Shown one piece after another: positions 45,688 through 56,357 of a DNA stretch of 64,000 bases. The notes under the pieces are model-generated. The model was not told the DNA's origin, ran no database searches, and worked only from the letters and a program-made list of their open reading frames with translations. The stretch lies in assembly GCA_018417955.1 (NCBI GenBank), contig JACTVC010000003.1:372001-436000 (forward strand). The letters are read 5' to 3'. Origin of the DNA: Laccaria trichodermophora (Eukaryota; Basidiomycota; Agaricomycetes; Agaricales; Hydnangiaceae). A program made the translations under genes and the position numbers. Each line of letters starts with the position of its first letter. The stretch's first letter is position 1.

Positions 45688-46249
45688 ATGGCAGCCCCAG
45701 TTCCAACTGGCACCTATACCATCCAGGACGTAAACGGCAAATTTGCTACTGCACCTCTCATACTTGGACAACCTCTCCAATTCAATGCCCCAACCGGCGC
45801 CCAGAATCAAAATGTATGGCACCCTTATGTTTCAATAGATCTCATGTTTATCCGACCTTAGTGGGTCATTTCGACTATAGTTGGGATCTCCACGATCAAA
45901 AGCGCCGCCATTGCAGCCTATGCCTGGGTTGCGCAGCCGACTCTGGCCGGCGCGAATGTCACCGCGAATCAAGGAGAACGTAAATGGGTTACCGCTCTGG
46001 ATGGGTATGTCACGAACTACCTCGTATAATATCCAATCCCTGAAATTTTTACTGCCAACGCTCTTTTCAGTAACGAAGGCACCATTCGGACGGAGAAAGA
46101 TCCGCAATTGTTCTGGGCGAACACCAACGATGTATTGGCAGTGCCTCTATTATTACTATTCATACTAATTTTTGAACTTACAGAAGGCTGTTCTTGCCGC
46201 AGTGGCACCTGGTGCTGCAGCTAAATTCATTTTCACCCAAGTCGTCTGA
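45688..46249 (+). CDS. small beta-trefoil (ricin-B-like or protease-inhibitor-like) protein 1
   Basis: Four exons separated by GTATGG, GTATGT and GTATTG introns give about 140 residues. Start MAAPVPTGTYTIQDVNGKFA; then QPLQFNAPTGAQNQN, a junction to WVISTIVG, then GERKWVTALDG, DPQLFWANTND and the end FIFTQVV. The GTYTI start, N-x-W turns and three similar strand blocks suit a single-domain beta-trefoil, as in basidiomycete ricin-B-like lectins and mycospin/I66-type serine protease inhibitors. I cannot separate these two possibilities. There is no signal peptide, so it is cytoplasmic as usual in that group, where many members act in defence. The nearly identical gene at 50457 shows recent duplication. 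Confidence 0.65.
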
Positions 46250-46461
46250 ATCAAATTACTCGAGCAACACTCGAGTGTGCCGACTGTTTGGATTGTGAAT
46301 CAAGTTTGTATGGACAGTGACATTGTATTTTCATTAAGTTCGGAGAGTACGATTTACAAATATTAGTTTTGGAAAAGCACACGTGGCCCGCCAGATAGTA
46401 TTCTGCTGCTTTCTCAGTTTCTGCAACTGCGCATGTCTCTATTATTGCGACTCTGGCGGAC

Positions 46462-46500
46462 AAAGCTGAACATCACAATAACCGCAAACACAGCCATGAT
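46462..46500 (-). pseudogene. ERG9 C-terminal relic
   Basis: About 39 bases (AAAGCTGAACATCACAATAA and onward) match the plus-strand sequence at 39712-39750 that encodes the membrane anchor of the ERG9 pseudogene. On the minus strand it reads MAVFAVIVMFSF. It is too short to be a gene and marks another rearrangement breakpoint. Confidence 0.6.
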
Positions 46501-46840
46501 GATCGGTCAACGTTCAACGTTCAACGTTGACGTTATTATAATTAGGACAGGCATTTCCGATCCAGCACGCACGTATTGTTTGTGTCGTCTGTCAGAGTGC
46601 CAAATGTGCCCCTGAAGAACATTTCACCCCCAATTTCCGAGGGCCAAATTTGTCGCTCGGAAACATCACACTCCGGATTGTCAAGGCCGGGCTGGCAGTC
46701 AACGTCAAGTCAACGTTGAAATTGAGGGTCCGGACTATTGATGCCGGTAGTAAGTGAGACCTCCGTAGCGAGCAACTATTCAATGGACACTAACAATTCC
46801 CATCTGCTCAGCTTTAGACAGCCCACATGGTTCGAAAAAG

Positions 46841-46848
46841 TATATAAA
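46841..46848 (+). promoter_or_regulatory. TATA box
   Basis: TATATAAA lies 66 bases before the start codon at 46907. Confidence 0.5.
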
Positions 46849-46906
46849 CAGTGACCCTCAACCCCAGAGCTCATATTTTAAAACGAATCACACACAGCTT
46901 ACTTGA

Positions 46907-47447
46907 ATGCCTGTTAAGAAAGGAGATTTTCTCCGAGTCAACGACTCCGCCACCGTCACTCACATTCAGGTGCACATCATTTGGCAGCAATCCTTGCAAA
47001 GTAGATCTCAGGATTACTACATTGTCACCTACACCAACATTACACGCGGTAAGTCTCTAGTTCCGTGATTGGATTAGTAGATCTTATTTTTCTCTGCGTT
47101 GTAGCGTCGGAGGACGAACACTCGGGACTCCTCTACATTCAGAAGGACATGCTCGATGATTTCAGGGCAAAGCATGTCCCTGGCGAGAAGGGAATTACAT
47201 TCATAGTCGATGACACTTTCCAGTACGGCGAAGATACGACCCACAGTCACCGTTGGCTTGCATTTCATGACAAGAGCCAGAAGATGTATCAGGTATGCAG
47301 CATCGCTTCTTTTCTGATCGCAGGAGACTACTTACGCATTGTTTGTCCTGACTTTAGAACCGCTTCTATGAAAGGATGGGAAGCGTGAAATTTTCTGATG
47401 GGGTTATAGAGATGGCAGATAAGGACGAGTACCTTCGCGACTTCTGA
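46907..47447 (+). CDS. hypothetical protein, three exons
   Basis: I do not recognise the family. Exons 46907-47048, 47105-47292 and 47358-47447 join in frame with GTAAGT/TAG and GTATGC/TAG sites and give about 139 residues. The N terminus MPVKKGDFLRVNDSATVTH is followed by a beta-rich part (DYYIVTYTNITR), a mixed middle (LYIQKDMLDDFRAKHVPG, SHRWLAFHDKSQKMYQ) and the end GVIEMADKDEYLRDF. There is no signal peptide, membrane span or cysteine pattern. A TATA box lies 66 bases upstream, so expression is plausible. It sits between the two copies of the beta-trefoil block and is single in this window. Confidence 0.55.
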
Positions 47448-48417
47448 GCATGGTTTCATGGACCAGGAACGATGAGATATACTTGAATAATTGGCAGTGT
47501 AGTAGTACTAGTAATAGCGAATCGCATCGAGTCGTTTGATGTTTGCGATTTGGACAAAGTTGCAAGTCATGTATGTGTTTACCTTCGAAGACTGAATATA
47601 TCGGCTTACAACGACTACAAACATCAAACATCCATCATACTCATGCACACACTAACGCGCCCAGCAACGACTGTCAGATCAGCAGTTTCAGGCAACAGTG
47701 TCACAGTGAGTACCATATTCTCTTTTACGCGAGTTTTCCACTGTCAAAAATGCATTAGATTTCGCTCTACTACCTACGACAAATCTAAACGACACGTGAG
47801 AAGGCGAACAAGGCAACGATAACGCGTACACGAAGAGTTACCTTGGAGTTACCTTTCGATCTAACGCGTAAACGGCGTTGGAAGGATGTAGGAGTGCGGG
47901 GAACGGACGGATACACTACTTACCTGAAGCTGACGAGTCACAGTCAGGGAACGCATATACATGCATTCGATGAATACAAGAATGAAGGACGAGGACCGCG
48001 GAGAAGTAAGTACTAAGTACTCCTCGCGACCGTAATAATCCCCACTTTATGCTATTTCAACAGAACTTCACGCGGCGCTCCGCACCGCCCCTCTCCAAAC
48101 ATTCTCAATGAAGACTATGAAGCTCGAAGCTGCGATCGTGTAGTTCGTTATCAGTGGGTCCAAACCCTCGAAAGGAAAGGGCGCCGTGCTGCTGAGACAA
48201 GGTGTAAGTACACACCTTCAAGAATCAACATCAGAATTGCGAACATTTACTAATCTTCTTCTAGCACGCGAGGTGCTGCCCATCTCTTGACGACGACGAG
48301 CAACGGCGTGTAGATACAAGGCTGGGTACAGTGACGACAGCACTTCTGCTTAGAGCCCAGTGGTCCGCTCCCCGCGGGGCCTACGCCTCAGATCAGAACT
48401 TGTTGCCGCGTGTGGGC
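47448..48417. other. no firm gene
   Basis: A frame at about 47820-48010 (TLELPFDLTRKRRWKDVGV, TTYLKLTSHSQGTHIHAF) ends at a GTAAGT and could be an exon, but no start or partner exon fits. Otherwise nothing is seen. Confidence 0.3.
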
Positions 48418-49574
48418 GTAGCCTTTGCTCGGTGGCAAGCTGCATTAGGAAAGACGACTACAAAGGCGACATGACTGGGATGCCTCTCTCATGAGAGACC
48501 CAGCTCCGTCTCTTCGCCACCTTTAACTCCCAGGCTGACGGTGTGTGTTCATCCTTACAGTCTGTGGCGATCCCGTTTCAAAAATGAAGTCAGCAGTCCG
48601 TGCCTACGCATTTTGCATAACCTGAAGGCGCTTCAGTTTCAGCACCTGCTTCCACAGCTGTGTCAGAGGGTGCGCATCGAGGAACTACGCTCGATTTAAC
48701 GCGCCTTCAGCGTAATCACACGTTCCGCTGGCGGTCTTTCGAGCACGGATTATATTGAACGTAAAAGGGGACGCCTTTGACCATGAGGACTTGATGTGAA
48801 TAGCTACGATGCACTCCGTAGTTGGTGAAAGCTTGGCTTATTGCGTGCTTTTCTGCCACTTGGGTATGGTAAGTTCTGTCCTGCTACCCTTCTCACGCTG
48901 TTTTGCAATTATATTAATCCAAAGGGAATGACAGAGAGAATGCTAGAGAATGTATTTCAGATGAGTGCTCTTCTTTCCGGCGCTCCGACGAATAATGAAT
49001 CACAAGCCACTTGAAAGGGCACGTACCCTCGAAAAACGTTGCAAAAAGAAGGCGCCTCTGGCAAGGGCTGGGAAGTCGGTCTCGGCTTTATCTACATAAC
49101 CATCGCGCCCAGTTCCCGGTCATCACTCGCTTTGGTTAACAAACACTCAGACAAATTACACACCTGTTTCTTCACACCGTTCGTCGCCTACGAAGCCAAC
49201 CTGAAAGACGAAAAACCGATAGTGCTGGAGCGGCGCAACCACCCAGTATCAGACTCAGAGTACATTGCGCTTACACCCTCACCTATCAGGCGCCGACGCC
49301 CAGTTGTCAACCATTGGACACGTACGGCCCGGGTATCATGTGAACCGGGTAAGGTGCCTCGTCCATGGAGCTTGGCAATGAAGGAGGAACTCCCAAATCG
49401 CCGACTTCCTAAAAGATTCAGGGGTTTTCACATACACGGGAGAGAAGAACATACCCAAAGAACTCCCTGATGTTTCTTGTGACCTCATGTCAAAGATCTG
49501 GGGTGACATTGTAATTTTGAAAGTTCAAGAAACACTGGTTCACGTGTATGTAAATATCAAAGGTGTGCGACTCT

Positions 49575-50312
49575 GATTACATCCTGACCATGATTCCGTA
49601 ACCCTTTTCTCCAAAGATATATCACATCTCGATCTGTTGTGTTTTATGGAGGCATTGTTGTGTCAAGAGTCAAGACCAAATCGTGGAGCCACAGCACCAG
49701 TTTTTTTTTTGAAGACTCCACCTTGACTGCACCATCCCCAAACCTGTTATTAATTAAGGGCATAACTACGTTATCTTCTCATCGGTTTTGCTCAAAACTC
49801 GCACCCCGGTCAATAGCACAAACTGTCTGATCCCGAAAATCGGAGTTTTGTCCCGACGCCATTTGGCGCCGGTCTCTGTCTGGGTTGTGCCCGGTCTACC
49901 TCCAGAATTTGTAAATTTGCCCGGGTTGGTGGATCTGGACGTTTTTCGAGGGCTATCCGACCAACTCACTCAAATCCGGTTTCAAAGGAAGAAGCCGACG
50001 CGTGCAATTTGAGAACTTGGAGGGGATGAGTGCTGACACGCTTCCCGAATACTCGATTAGAGTCTCTCAAATTGGTGGATTAATAGGCGCCTGACAAGGA
50101 TGAACCTTCAATTTAAATGTCAGAAGACTTTGGACTTTGGCCTTGGCATGTTTCTTGCGACCTCATGTCAACGATTTCGGGTGACATTGTCGATCACTGG
50201 CAGAGCCTCAGACTCTCGATATGTCTACGCCATACAAGTGAATCTGGAAGAAGCCAAGGAGCAGCGGCACGGGTACCGAACCTTTTTATACGTTACCTAA
50301 AGCTACTAACAA
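49575..50312. other. 0.74-kb insertion in segmental copy 2
   Basis: Extra DNA relative to copy 1. No terminal inverted repeats or clear target duplication is visible. Part of it (50150-50200, CTTGCGACCTCATGTCAACG) is itself a third, diverged version of the sequence at 45435 and 49478, so it may be a rearranged duplication and not a transposon. Confidence 0.6.
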
Positions 50313-50372
50313 TTGCTCGATCGTCCCAAGAACGATGACCCCAGATCTAATGATCTTATGCCATTGCTTGGG

Positions 50373-50379
50373 TATAAAA
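50373..50379 (+). promoter_or_regulatory. TATA box of beta-trefoil gene 2
   Basis: TATAAAA lies 84 bases upstream of the start codon in the same context as for gene 1. Confidence 0.65.
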
Positions 50380-50456
50380 ACTCTGCAACTTTACTTCAAC
50401 TCCCCAGGACTCCCTTATATCCCATTATCGATCATCACCTGTACCAATGGCAGCCC

Positions 50457-51009
50457 CAGTTCCAACTGGCACCTATACCATCCAGGACGTAAACGGCAAC
50501 TTTGCTACTGCGCCTCTCATACTTGGACAACCTATCCAATTCAATGCCCCAACCGGCGCCCAGAATCAAAATGTATGGCACCCTTATGTTTCAATAGATC
50601 TCATGTTTATCCGACCTTAGTGGGTCATTTCGACTATAGTTGGGGTCTCCACGATAAAAAGCGCCGCTCTTGCAGCTTTTGCCTGGGTTGCGGAGCCGTC
50701 TCTGGCCGGCGCGAATGTCAGCGTGAATCAAGGAGAACGTAGATGGGTTACCGCTGTGGATGGGTATGTCACGAACTAGTACCTCGTATAATATCCAATC
50801 CCTGAAATTTTTACTGCCAACGCTCTTTTCAGTAACCAAGGCACTATTCGGACGGTCAATGATCCGCAATTGTTCTGGGCGCTCAATGCCAATGTATTGG
50901 CAGTACCACTATTTATTACTATTCATACTAATTTCCGAACTTTCAGAGGGTCGCTATTCTGGTCGCACCTGCTTCTGCAGCTCAACTCATTTTCACCCAA
51001 GTCGTCTGA
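50457..51009 (+). CDS. small beta-trefoil (ricin-B-like or protease-inhibitor-like) protein 2
   Basis: Paralogue of the gene at 45688, with the same four-exon structure and the same intron positions. The first exon differs at only a few residues (NGNFA for NGKFA, QPIQ for QPLQ). Later exons have diverged more: GERRWVTAVDG, DPQLFWALNAN and VAILVAPASAAQLIFTQVV. No frameshift or stop is seen, so both copies appear usable. Changes concentrate in the C-terminal half, where ligand or protease loops differ among beta-trefoils; whether that reflects selection cannot be judged here. There is no signal peptide. The upstream promoter is preserved. Confidence 0.65.
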
Positions 51010-51140
51010 ATCAAATGAAATCAAATGACTCGAGCACCACTCGAGTGTGCTGACTGTTTGGATTGTGAATCGAGTTTGTATGGACAGCATTGTGTTTCAT
51101 AAAGTTCCGAGTCGAATGAACGTTGAATGTACCAACAAAT

Positions 51141-51567
51141 ATATTAGTTTTGAAAAAGCGGTCAGCCTACGTCTCATGAGTTACTGGTGATCGATTGAAT
51201 TCGAACCAAGTGCCGAAGTGGATGTGTTGAGACCACAAGTTGAGCATTACGCGTTTCCATTTCTTCCTCAACCCGCTTAGAGCGTTCAAGTTCAAGCTCG
51301 AATCCCCTCTAAACGAGTGCCCGTTCTCGCTCGTCAATTGCTCCCTCTAATCCTTCTCTTCCCTGGCTTGTACTCATGGGTCAATCTGGAGAGGGGAATT
51401 CGTGGAAAATCAAATATGACGGGGGGACAAATCACGTATCGGCCCAGTTCTCTCGGTGAGCTCTGTAACGTCTTGCCAGTAAAGTCGTTATGAGTAAACT
51501 TTCTCGTGGTGCCAACGTGGTGCTCTCGTTCCAATTTGAACCAAATTGCCCCTTGCCAACATCATAT
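51141..51567. other. junction of two duplicated blocks
   Basis: The beta-trefoil block ends near 51140. From about 51373 the sequence follows the tRNA-containing block of 39048. No gene before the tRNA. Confidence 0.4.
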
Positions 51568-51930
51568 GGGTCAATGGCGTAGTTGGTTATCGCATCTGTC
51601 TAACACACAGAAGGACCTCTGTTCGACCCAAGGTTGACTCATATCGATTACGATTGCCGTATCGCATGGAAATTTTTGTTGGCATGTATGCACAGGAGTC
51701 ATACCACTGCTGAACGTTGAATTCAAGTACTTACAGTCTCCCCATTTGAAGAATGCACTAGAGGGACGGTAAACATGATTTCGCTTCGTAAGTAGGATTC
51801 GAGAAGATTAGCTTGCGGGTTTGGCGCATCGTTCTAAGTAGCCGGGCCCAGAATGTCCAATGCAATAAACACGGATAATAACATTACGCCTCCTCAACAC
51901 CACCACTAATGCCTATGTAAATGTACAAGA
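51373..51930. repeat. dispersed duplication containing tRNA-Val, copy 2
   Basis: Same orientation and order as 39048-39540, with small insertions such as a second GGTGC(C)AACGTGGTGCTC before the tRNA. Confidence 0.75.
51568..51641 (+). tRNA. tRNA-Val (anticodon AAC), second copy
   Basis: Same 74-nt structure as at 39225. Here the D stem GCG/CGC is perfect, but the T stem CTCTG/CAAGG has one mismatch and the T loop is TTCGACC. Anticodon AAC is kept. It is probably functional or only recently decayed. Confidence 0.7.
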
Positions 51931-51949
51931 ATGAGCCGAACGCAGGCAA

Positions 51950-52270
51950 TACTGACATATATTTGCAAACATACACTCTTCCAAGAGTCCCAAATCATTT
52001 GCACACAACACTATCCCTTATAGTTTACAGTATGTTTGCAAACATTTTGCAAATATGCTTATGTACTGCTTTCCTTCTTTCTGAATCGATGTTTGCAAAC
52101 ACCCGAATGTTTGCACACAGATATATTGATGACTAAGCTGATCAGGACATGGCATTACATTTGAAAATCTGAGATGCTATTGAGATCTCAGATTTTCATT
52201 CTCCCATATCCTCCGTCCGATCAATGTGTGCATACCATTACAATGTTTGCAAACATACTGTCATAATAAT
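51950..52270. repeat. cluster of palindromic TTTGCAAA motifs
   Basis: TTTGCAAAC or its near matches occur repeatedly: near 51961, 52026-52038 (ATGTTTGCAAACAT), 52090, 52110 (TTTGCACAC) and 52240-52254 (ATGTTTGCAAACAT again). The longest is a 14-bp perfect palindrome. Confidence 0.6.
52163..52197. repeat. 13-bp perfect hairpin
   Basis: GAAAATCTGAGAT and its exact reverse complement ATCTCAGATTTTC are separated by nine bases. No T-run follows, so it is not a typical terminator. It lies within the TTTGCAAA cluster. Confidence 0.7.
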
Positions 52271-53550
52271 TGTTACTTTCAGGCAGGTTCAGGATTGCGC
52301 TCATTGGAAATTGGGGCAGGCCGCCCTACCGCGCCACCCCACATATACCCCACATATTCGGGGCTGTCGTGCCCCTAAACTTGTGGGACAACAATATCAT
52401 CCAGTGCGTGATTTAGTATTTTTGACTTGCCCCATAGCCATTCGTAGCTCACAATTCTGTTTACAGTTTTAAATTCCTAGACGCTGATATTCTAGCCACA
52501 TGATCAACCTCGGCAGATGCCACCTGTCATGCTCCGCACTTCAAGTTCACCGCCATGAACAAGCCACGCACCGTGACGCATAATTCATGAGCCTCGCATA
52601 GCAACCTGTTGGGCATGAGGGCCAGCTCGTACCAGGTAAGCAAATCACTCCTTCCTTCTATGTAACAAAAGTTATAATGACCACGATAGCTCTGGCAAGA
52701 ACGATGCGCTGGAAAGGAGGAGAGTAAGGATGGAGAGGATAAGAGTGGGGTAATGAGCTTGAGGATCACCTTACGGACAAGGACTACAACGACGACTTCA
52801 CAAACAGCGCTGACCTATTTCGATGTGATGCTCTATCTCCATGTTGTCTGCATCATACCTCGCATTGGCGTGCCTGGTGCCCATGCCTTTTTTGAGGCAG
52901 CCATTTCCCATGTCGGAAACCCCTTCTTCTCAAGATCAACATCCGACGTCCAATGCTCACTACCCTTATCCAGATGCCGTGCAGTCACCATGTCTCCCAG
53001 GAGTATGCCTCGCTTTCTTTTCTCACATGCGCAGCACCGTCAATACCACCCTCCATCTTGATGCCTGAGCCCCCGCACCTCTTTATCTCGATATCGACAT
53101 CTTTTGGCGGCACACCAACCGCTTCTCTACGTTGGTCCCTGCTGACGGCTCCTATCTGCCACGTCATCCATGTTTTTGTGGTTGCGCACATTGTTAAGTT
53201 GACAAGATATTGGACATCAACGACGTGAATGTGGGTATCAATGACCTGATACATCTTTTTCTCCATCTTTAGTTCTTGTAGTTGTTTTTCAAAATTTGTA
53301 CAAAGCGTTGTATTTTTCTTGAACATAGATTTCATTTCAACGTTGCCCTAAAACTTCTCTATATTTTCGGTTTATCAGTCGCCTGTACTTAGTGAAGTCT
53401 GCTCAAGTGGGACCAAGCAGCTTCCGTTTTTTTAGATGGACACAGCCTTCCCTCATGCAAAAGTGACCAATCGGGGAAATAAACGTAGATTATATAACTA
53501 ATGGTGGGTACGTTTCTAACTGGCCTTGTGAAATACAAACCGAAGTTACA
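52271..53550. other. no firm gene
   Basis: A minus-strand frame of 116 codons at 52985-53335 (LCTNFEKQLQELKMEKKMYQ) has a coiled-coil-like start but no family match or splice partner. Otherwise nothing is recognisable. The left edge of the KDZ-type locus should lie here. Confidence 0.3.
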
Positions 53551-55939
53551 TTACTTTTTCGGTTTCCTCCCTTTTACCTTTTGCGTGTTAGAAATGACCT
53601 TCTTGGCAACTGGAGAGACATCACGACGAATGGGTTCTACAACAACTCGCCGAATGCGACGAGCGGCAAGGGAAGGCTCTTCAAGGGACCGTTTCGTCTT
53701 GGCGCCATGTGGGCTATCGATCTGGGCGCTCACCACTGCTCTTGTGGTCACGGCTTCAGCTTCTTTCTCTGCCTTTTTGGCAGCGCGAGTAGCAGCAGCC
53801 TTCTGAGCTGGGGTCAAGGCAGGTGCATCCGATGCGGAATGAATCTTCTTTCCACGAATGGCCAGCTTGTGGATTGATGAAGGGACAGCAAGGGAATGGG
53901 GGCTAGGCGATGCGGCTGCTAGTTCTGTGGCGAGGACCTCAGGAACGTGGGCACCATCCATGTGATAATCGGTTGAGAGGATGTTGGAATGCGAGTCGGG
54001 AATAGCATTTGGGACCTGAGGAACGTGTGCACCATCCATGTGACCATCACTAGACGCAGAAACACATGCATTTGAGAGGATGTTGGAATGTGAGTCGGGA
54101 ATAGTGTTGGCACCGTGCTGAGTGAGGGACAAGGCCGCCGGCGCTGTCAGGATCGACTCTAGTTGAATACTATCTGTGCTATCAAGCACATTCCGTTTCG
54201 CAAGGGGACGAGGCCTGGGCTTCGGGAGCTGAACGCCCCCCATGTGAGAATCATTTGACGTGGGGTTGGAGGGGGTCACGCTTTCTCTGAAGGTGTTCTG
54301 AGCTCGTTGTGATGGGAAGGTTGGATTGGGAACGGTATCATTGAACCGGAATGTACTGTCCACGAGGGTGTTATATCCAGCTTGAGGCGGCATTCCTTGT
54401 TGGGTGTGCTTCAAGAGAAGCTCTGGATCGATCTCTACACGGATGTCGTTGTCATGTGAATGCTGGCTTAGAGAAGGGGGGGGACCGTCAACTGGTGTGC
54501 GCATCCGGATAAATGCATGGGCAATTGGTGAAGATGGCCCTCCTGGATGATCAGCTAGATGATCTGGAAAGGGTAGGGCATGATTCTGTATGTCATCGTC
54601 GAAGAGGGCGGGATCGATGAACTGCCGTTCACATGATTCAATATCAATAGGTCGGCGAGGGGGACGACCACTGATACCCTCTTTTGGTGAATAGGATGGG
54701 GTAATAGGTAACTTTGGAGAAAGGACCTTCTGAATGATTGACGGCGGTGCAGAGGCAAAACTAGCGGGAGGACTCGTATCTCTGTCCGACATCACTTCCA
54801 GCCCCTCCAGCGAGATGGACTGTTCCTTTTCCCCCTCTTCAGTGATTGGATTCAAATTTGGGTTGAGCGCACGCTGACGACGAATTTCGGGTGCTGGAAG
54901 ACTTGGTTAACATGGACATCTCGCAGCGCGAACAGTAGATGTACTTACGGTAGCAACTCTTCACAAACTTTTGGAACGGGTCTTGGAATCCCGATTCAAA
55001 CCCAAGATATGACTCTGTAAAGGTGTTCCCAGAGATCGACTTGGGACCGACGGAGTAACTGTTGATGTGGTGAGAATGACATTCGGTCAGAAAGGATATT
55101 ATTGCTTACTGATCCATGCAGATGCTGCCATTCGCACTTGGAGCAGGGCCAGCACAGGAGAGGAAGAAGAACCAGCCTGTTTCTCGTGAAAGCGCCTGAA
55201 GACCATTGTTAACGACGGCTGGAAGTTGGGTAATCGCTCTAGAACATAGTGTTTGTCAGTAAGTTTAGATATAAACAGCGCTTAAAAAATGACGCAACTT
55301 GTGGTACTCTTCTGGAGTCCTGCTTGTCGAAGTCACGTCCTCCATCTCTGCATCAGAATCGGCAGAATCTTCAGCCTCCTCCCTCTCCTTTCTCAACCTC
55401 TCTCGCATCTCCTCAATTTTTTCATCCACCTGATTCTTCACCGATTGAGGTTCCATCTCCAGCATCCGCGCCGCAACCTTTCTCTGAACGGACATGCGCT
55501 CTGACGGATCAACTGCACCGACCACTGCCCTCTCAAATGCCATGGCCTTGCGGACCTTGTCGGGGAACATAGTCGAGTACATCTCATCTTTATGGTACAC
55601 GCGTGAATGTGACTTCTTGAACTGTTGCTTCTGTTTGAACAGGAATACGGAGGCGCTAGATTTGGTGTCACGCCTACGCTTAGCGCCATGCCAGTTCATC
55701 CAAGATCTGAGACGCTGCAATGATCCAATGGTTAGTAATAGCTATGATTGATGAAGACTGTTTCTCACTATTTTCGTGGTTGAGACCTGGCTAGGCTCGG
55801 TGGGATACTTTGCGAACCATCGCTCATTCAGATCCTTCAAGAACCGATCAACTTTGCCTTGCTGCTGGGCATCAATAAAAAAAGGAGCGTTTTCATTCAG
55901 CCACCGTTCTTGATCTTCGGTTGTCCAGCGTTTTCCCAT
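53551..55939 (-). CDS. KDZ-locus accessory protein with N-terminal MGKRWTTEDQ domain
   Basis: It starts MGKRWTTEDQERWLNENAPF and continues FLKDLNERWFAKYP, then in the next exon RLRSWMNWHGAKRRRD. This layout (a WTTEDQxxWL helix region, a WFxKYP motif, a WxNxH turn and a basic patch) is shared by a large agaricomycete family usually found beside transposons. It has no assigned enzyme activity. A charged coiled-coil exon (EKIEEMRERLRKEREEAED) follows, then ICMDQ, GFESGFQDPFQKFVKSCYR and a long low-complexity exon. The latter contains a tandem repeat (AIPDSHSNILS and HMDGAHVP, each twice) and a basic tail ending VKGRKPKK. Exons join in frame. It is probably DNA-binding; this is inference. It is divergent from the gene at 56358. 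Confidence 0.6.
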
Positions 55940-56122
55940 GACGGCGTTGGCAATGGTAGAGACACTGGTGAGTGATTTTGGCGAGAGGGGTTAAGTCGAG
56001 CTCGAGCTGAATTTTGGCTTACATCTCAGTCACTCTTGAAAGTATGAATAGAAGAATCACGTTGCGTAGGTATGTTATTTTGTTCAACATGTGGACGATG
56101 AAATTTAGGTCCTGAGCGCATC

Positions 56123-56246
56123 GCTCTTCGACATTGGGGGTAAATTTCACATGATTTTTGTTTTTACCCTGTGGTGGGTCCATTGCTCTTCGACATTGGG
56201 GGTAAGTTTCATATGATTTTTGTTTTTACCTCGTGGTGGGCCCACT
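56123..56246. repeat. two 62-bp tandem repeats in a divergent intergenic region
   Basis: Unit GCTCTTCGACATTGGGGGTA and onward to GTGGTGGGTCCATT, at 56123-56184 and 56185-56246, with few changes. It lies between divergent accessory genes (starts at 55939 and 56358). Confidence 0.8.
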
Positions 56247-56357
56247 TTTATCTTATGAAATTTACGATTGAAAGCAGGTGAAAAAGACTTTTCACCATTT
56301 CACAGAATTTAATGCCGTTTTCCAGTTTTTGAACACACCATCTTCTTTCTTTCATCA

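Larger units (their letters stand above)
44262..46400. repeat. segmental duplication with beta-trefoil gene, copy 1
   Basis: Collinear with 48418-51140 in the same orientation, from TTTGCTCGGTGG to the 3' flank of the beta-trefoil gene. It has an extra internal tandem duplication at 45152-45416; copy 2 instead has a 0.74-kb insertion. Confidence 0.8.
48418..51140. repeat. segmental duplication with beta-trefoil gene, copy 2
   Basis: Counterpart of 44262-46400. Collinearity is broken between GTGTGCGACTC (ends ~49574) and AATTGCTCGATCG (from ~50312) by extra sequence not found in copy 1. Confidence 0.8.

Noticed and set aside
52163..52197. Helitron 3' end hairpin
   Set aside because: No CTRR end follows the hairpin at the right distance, and no matching 5' TC end was found.
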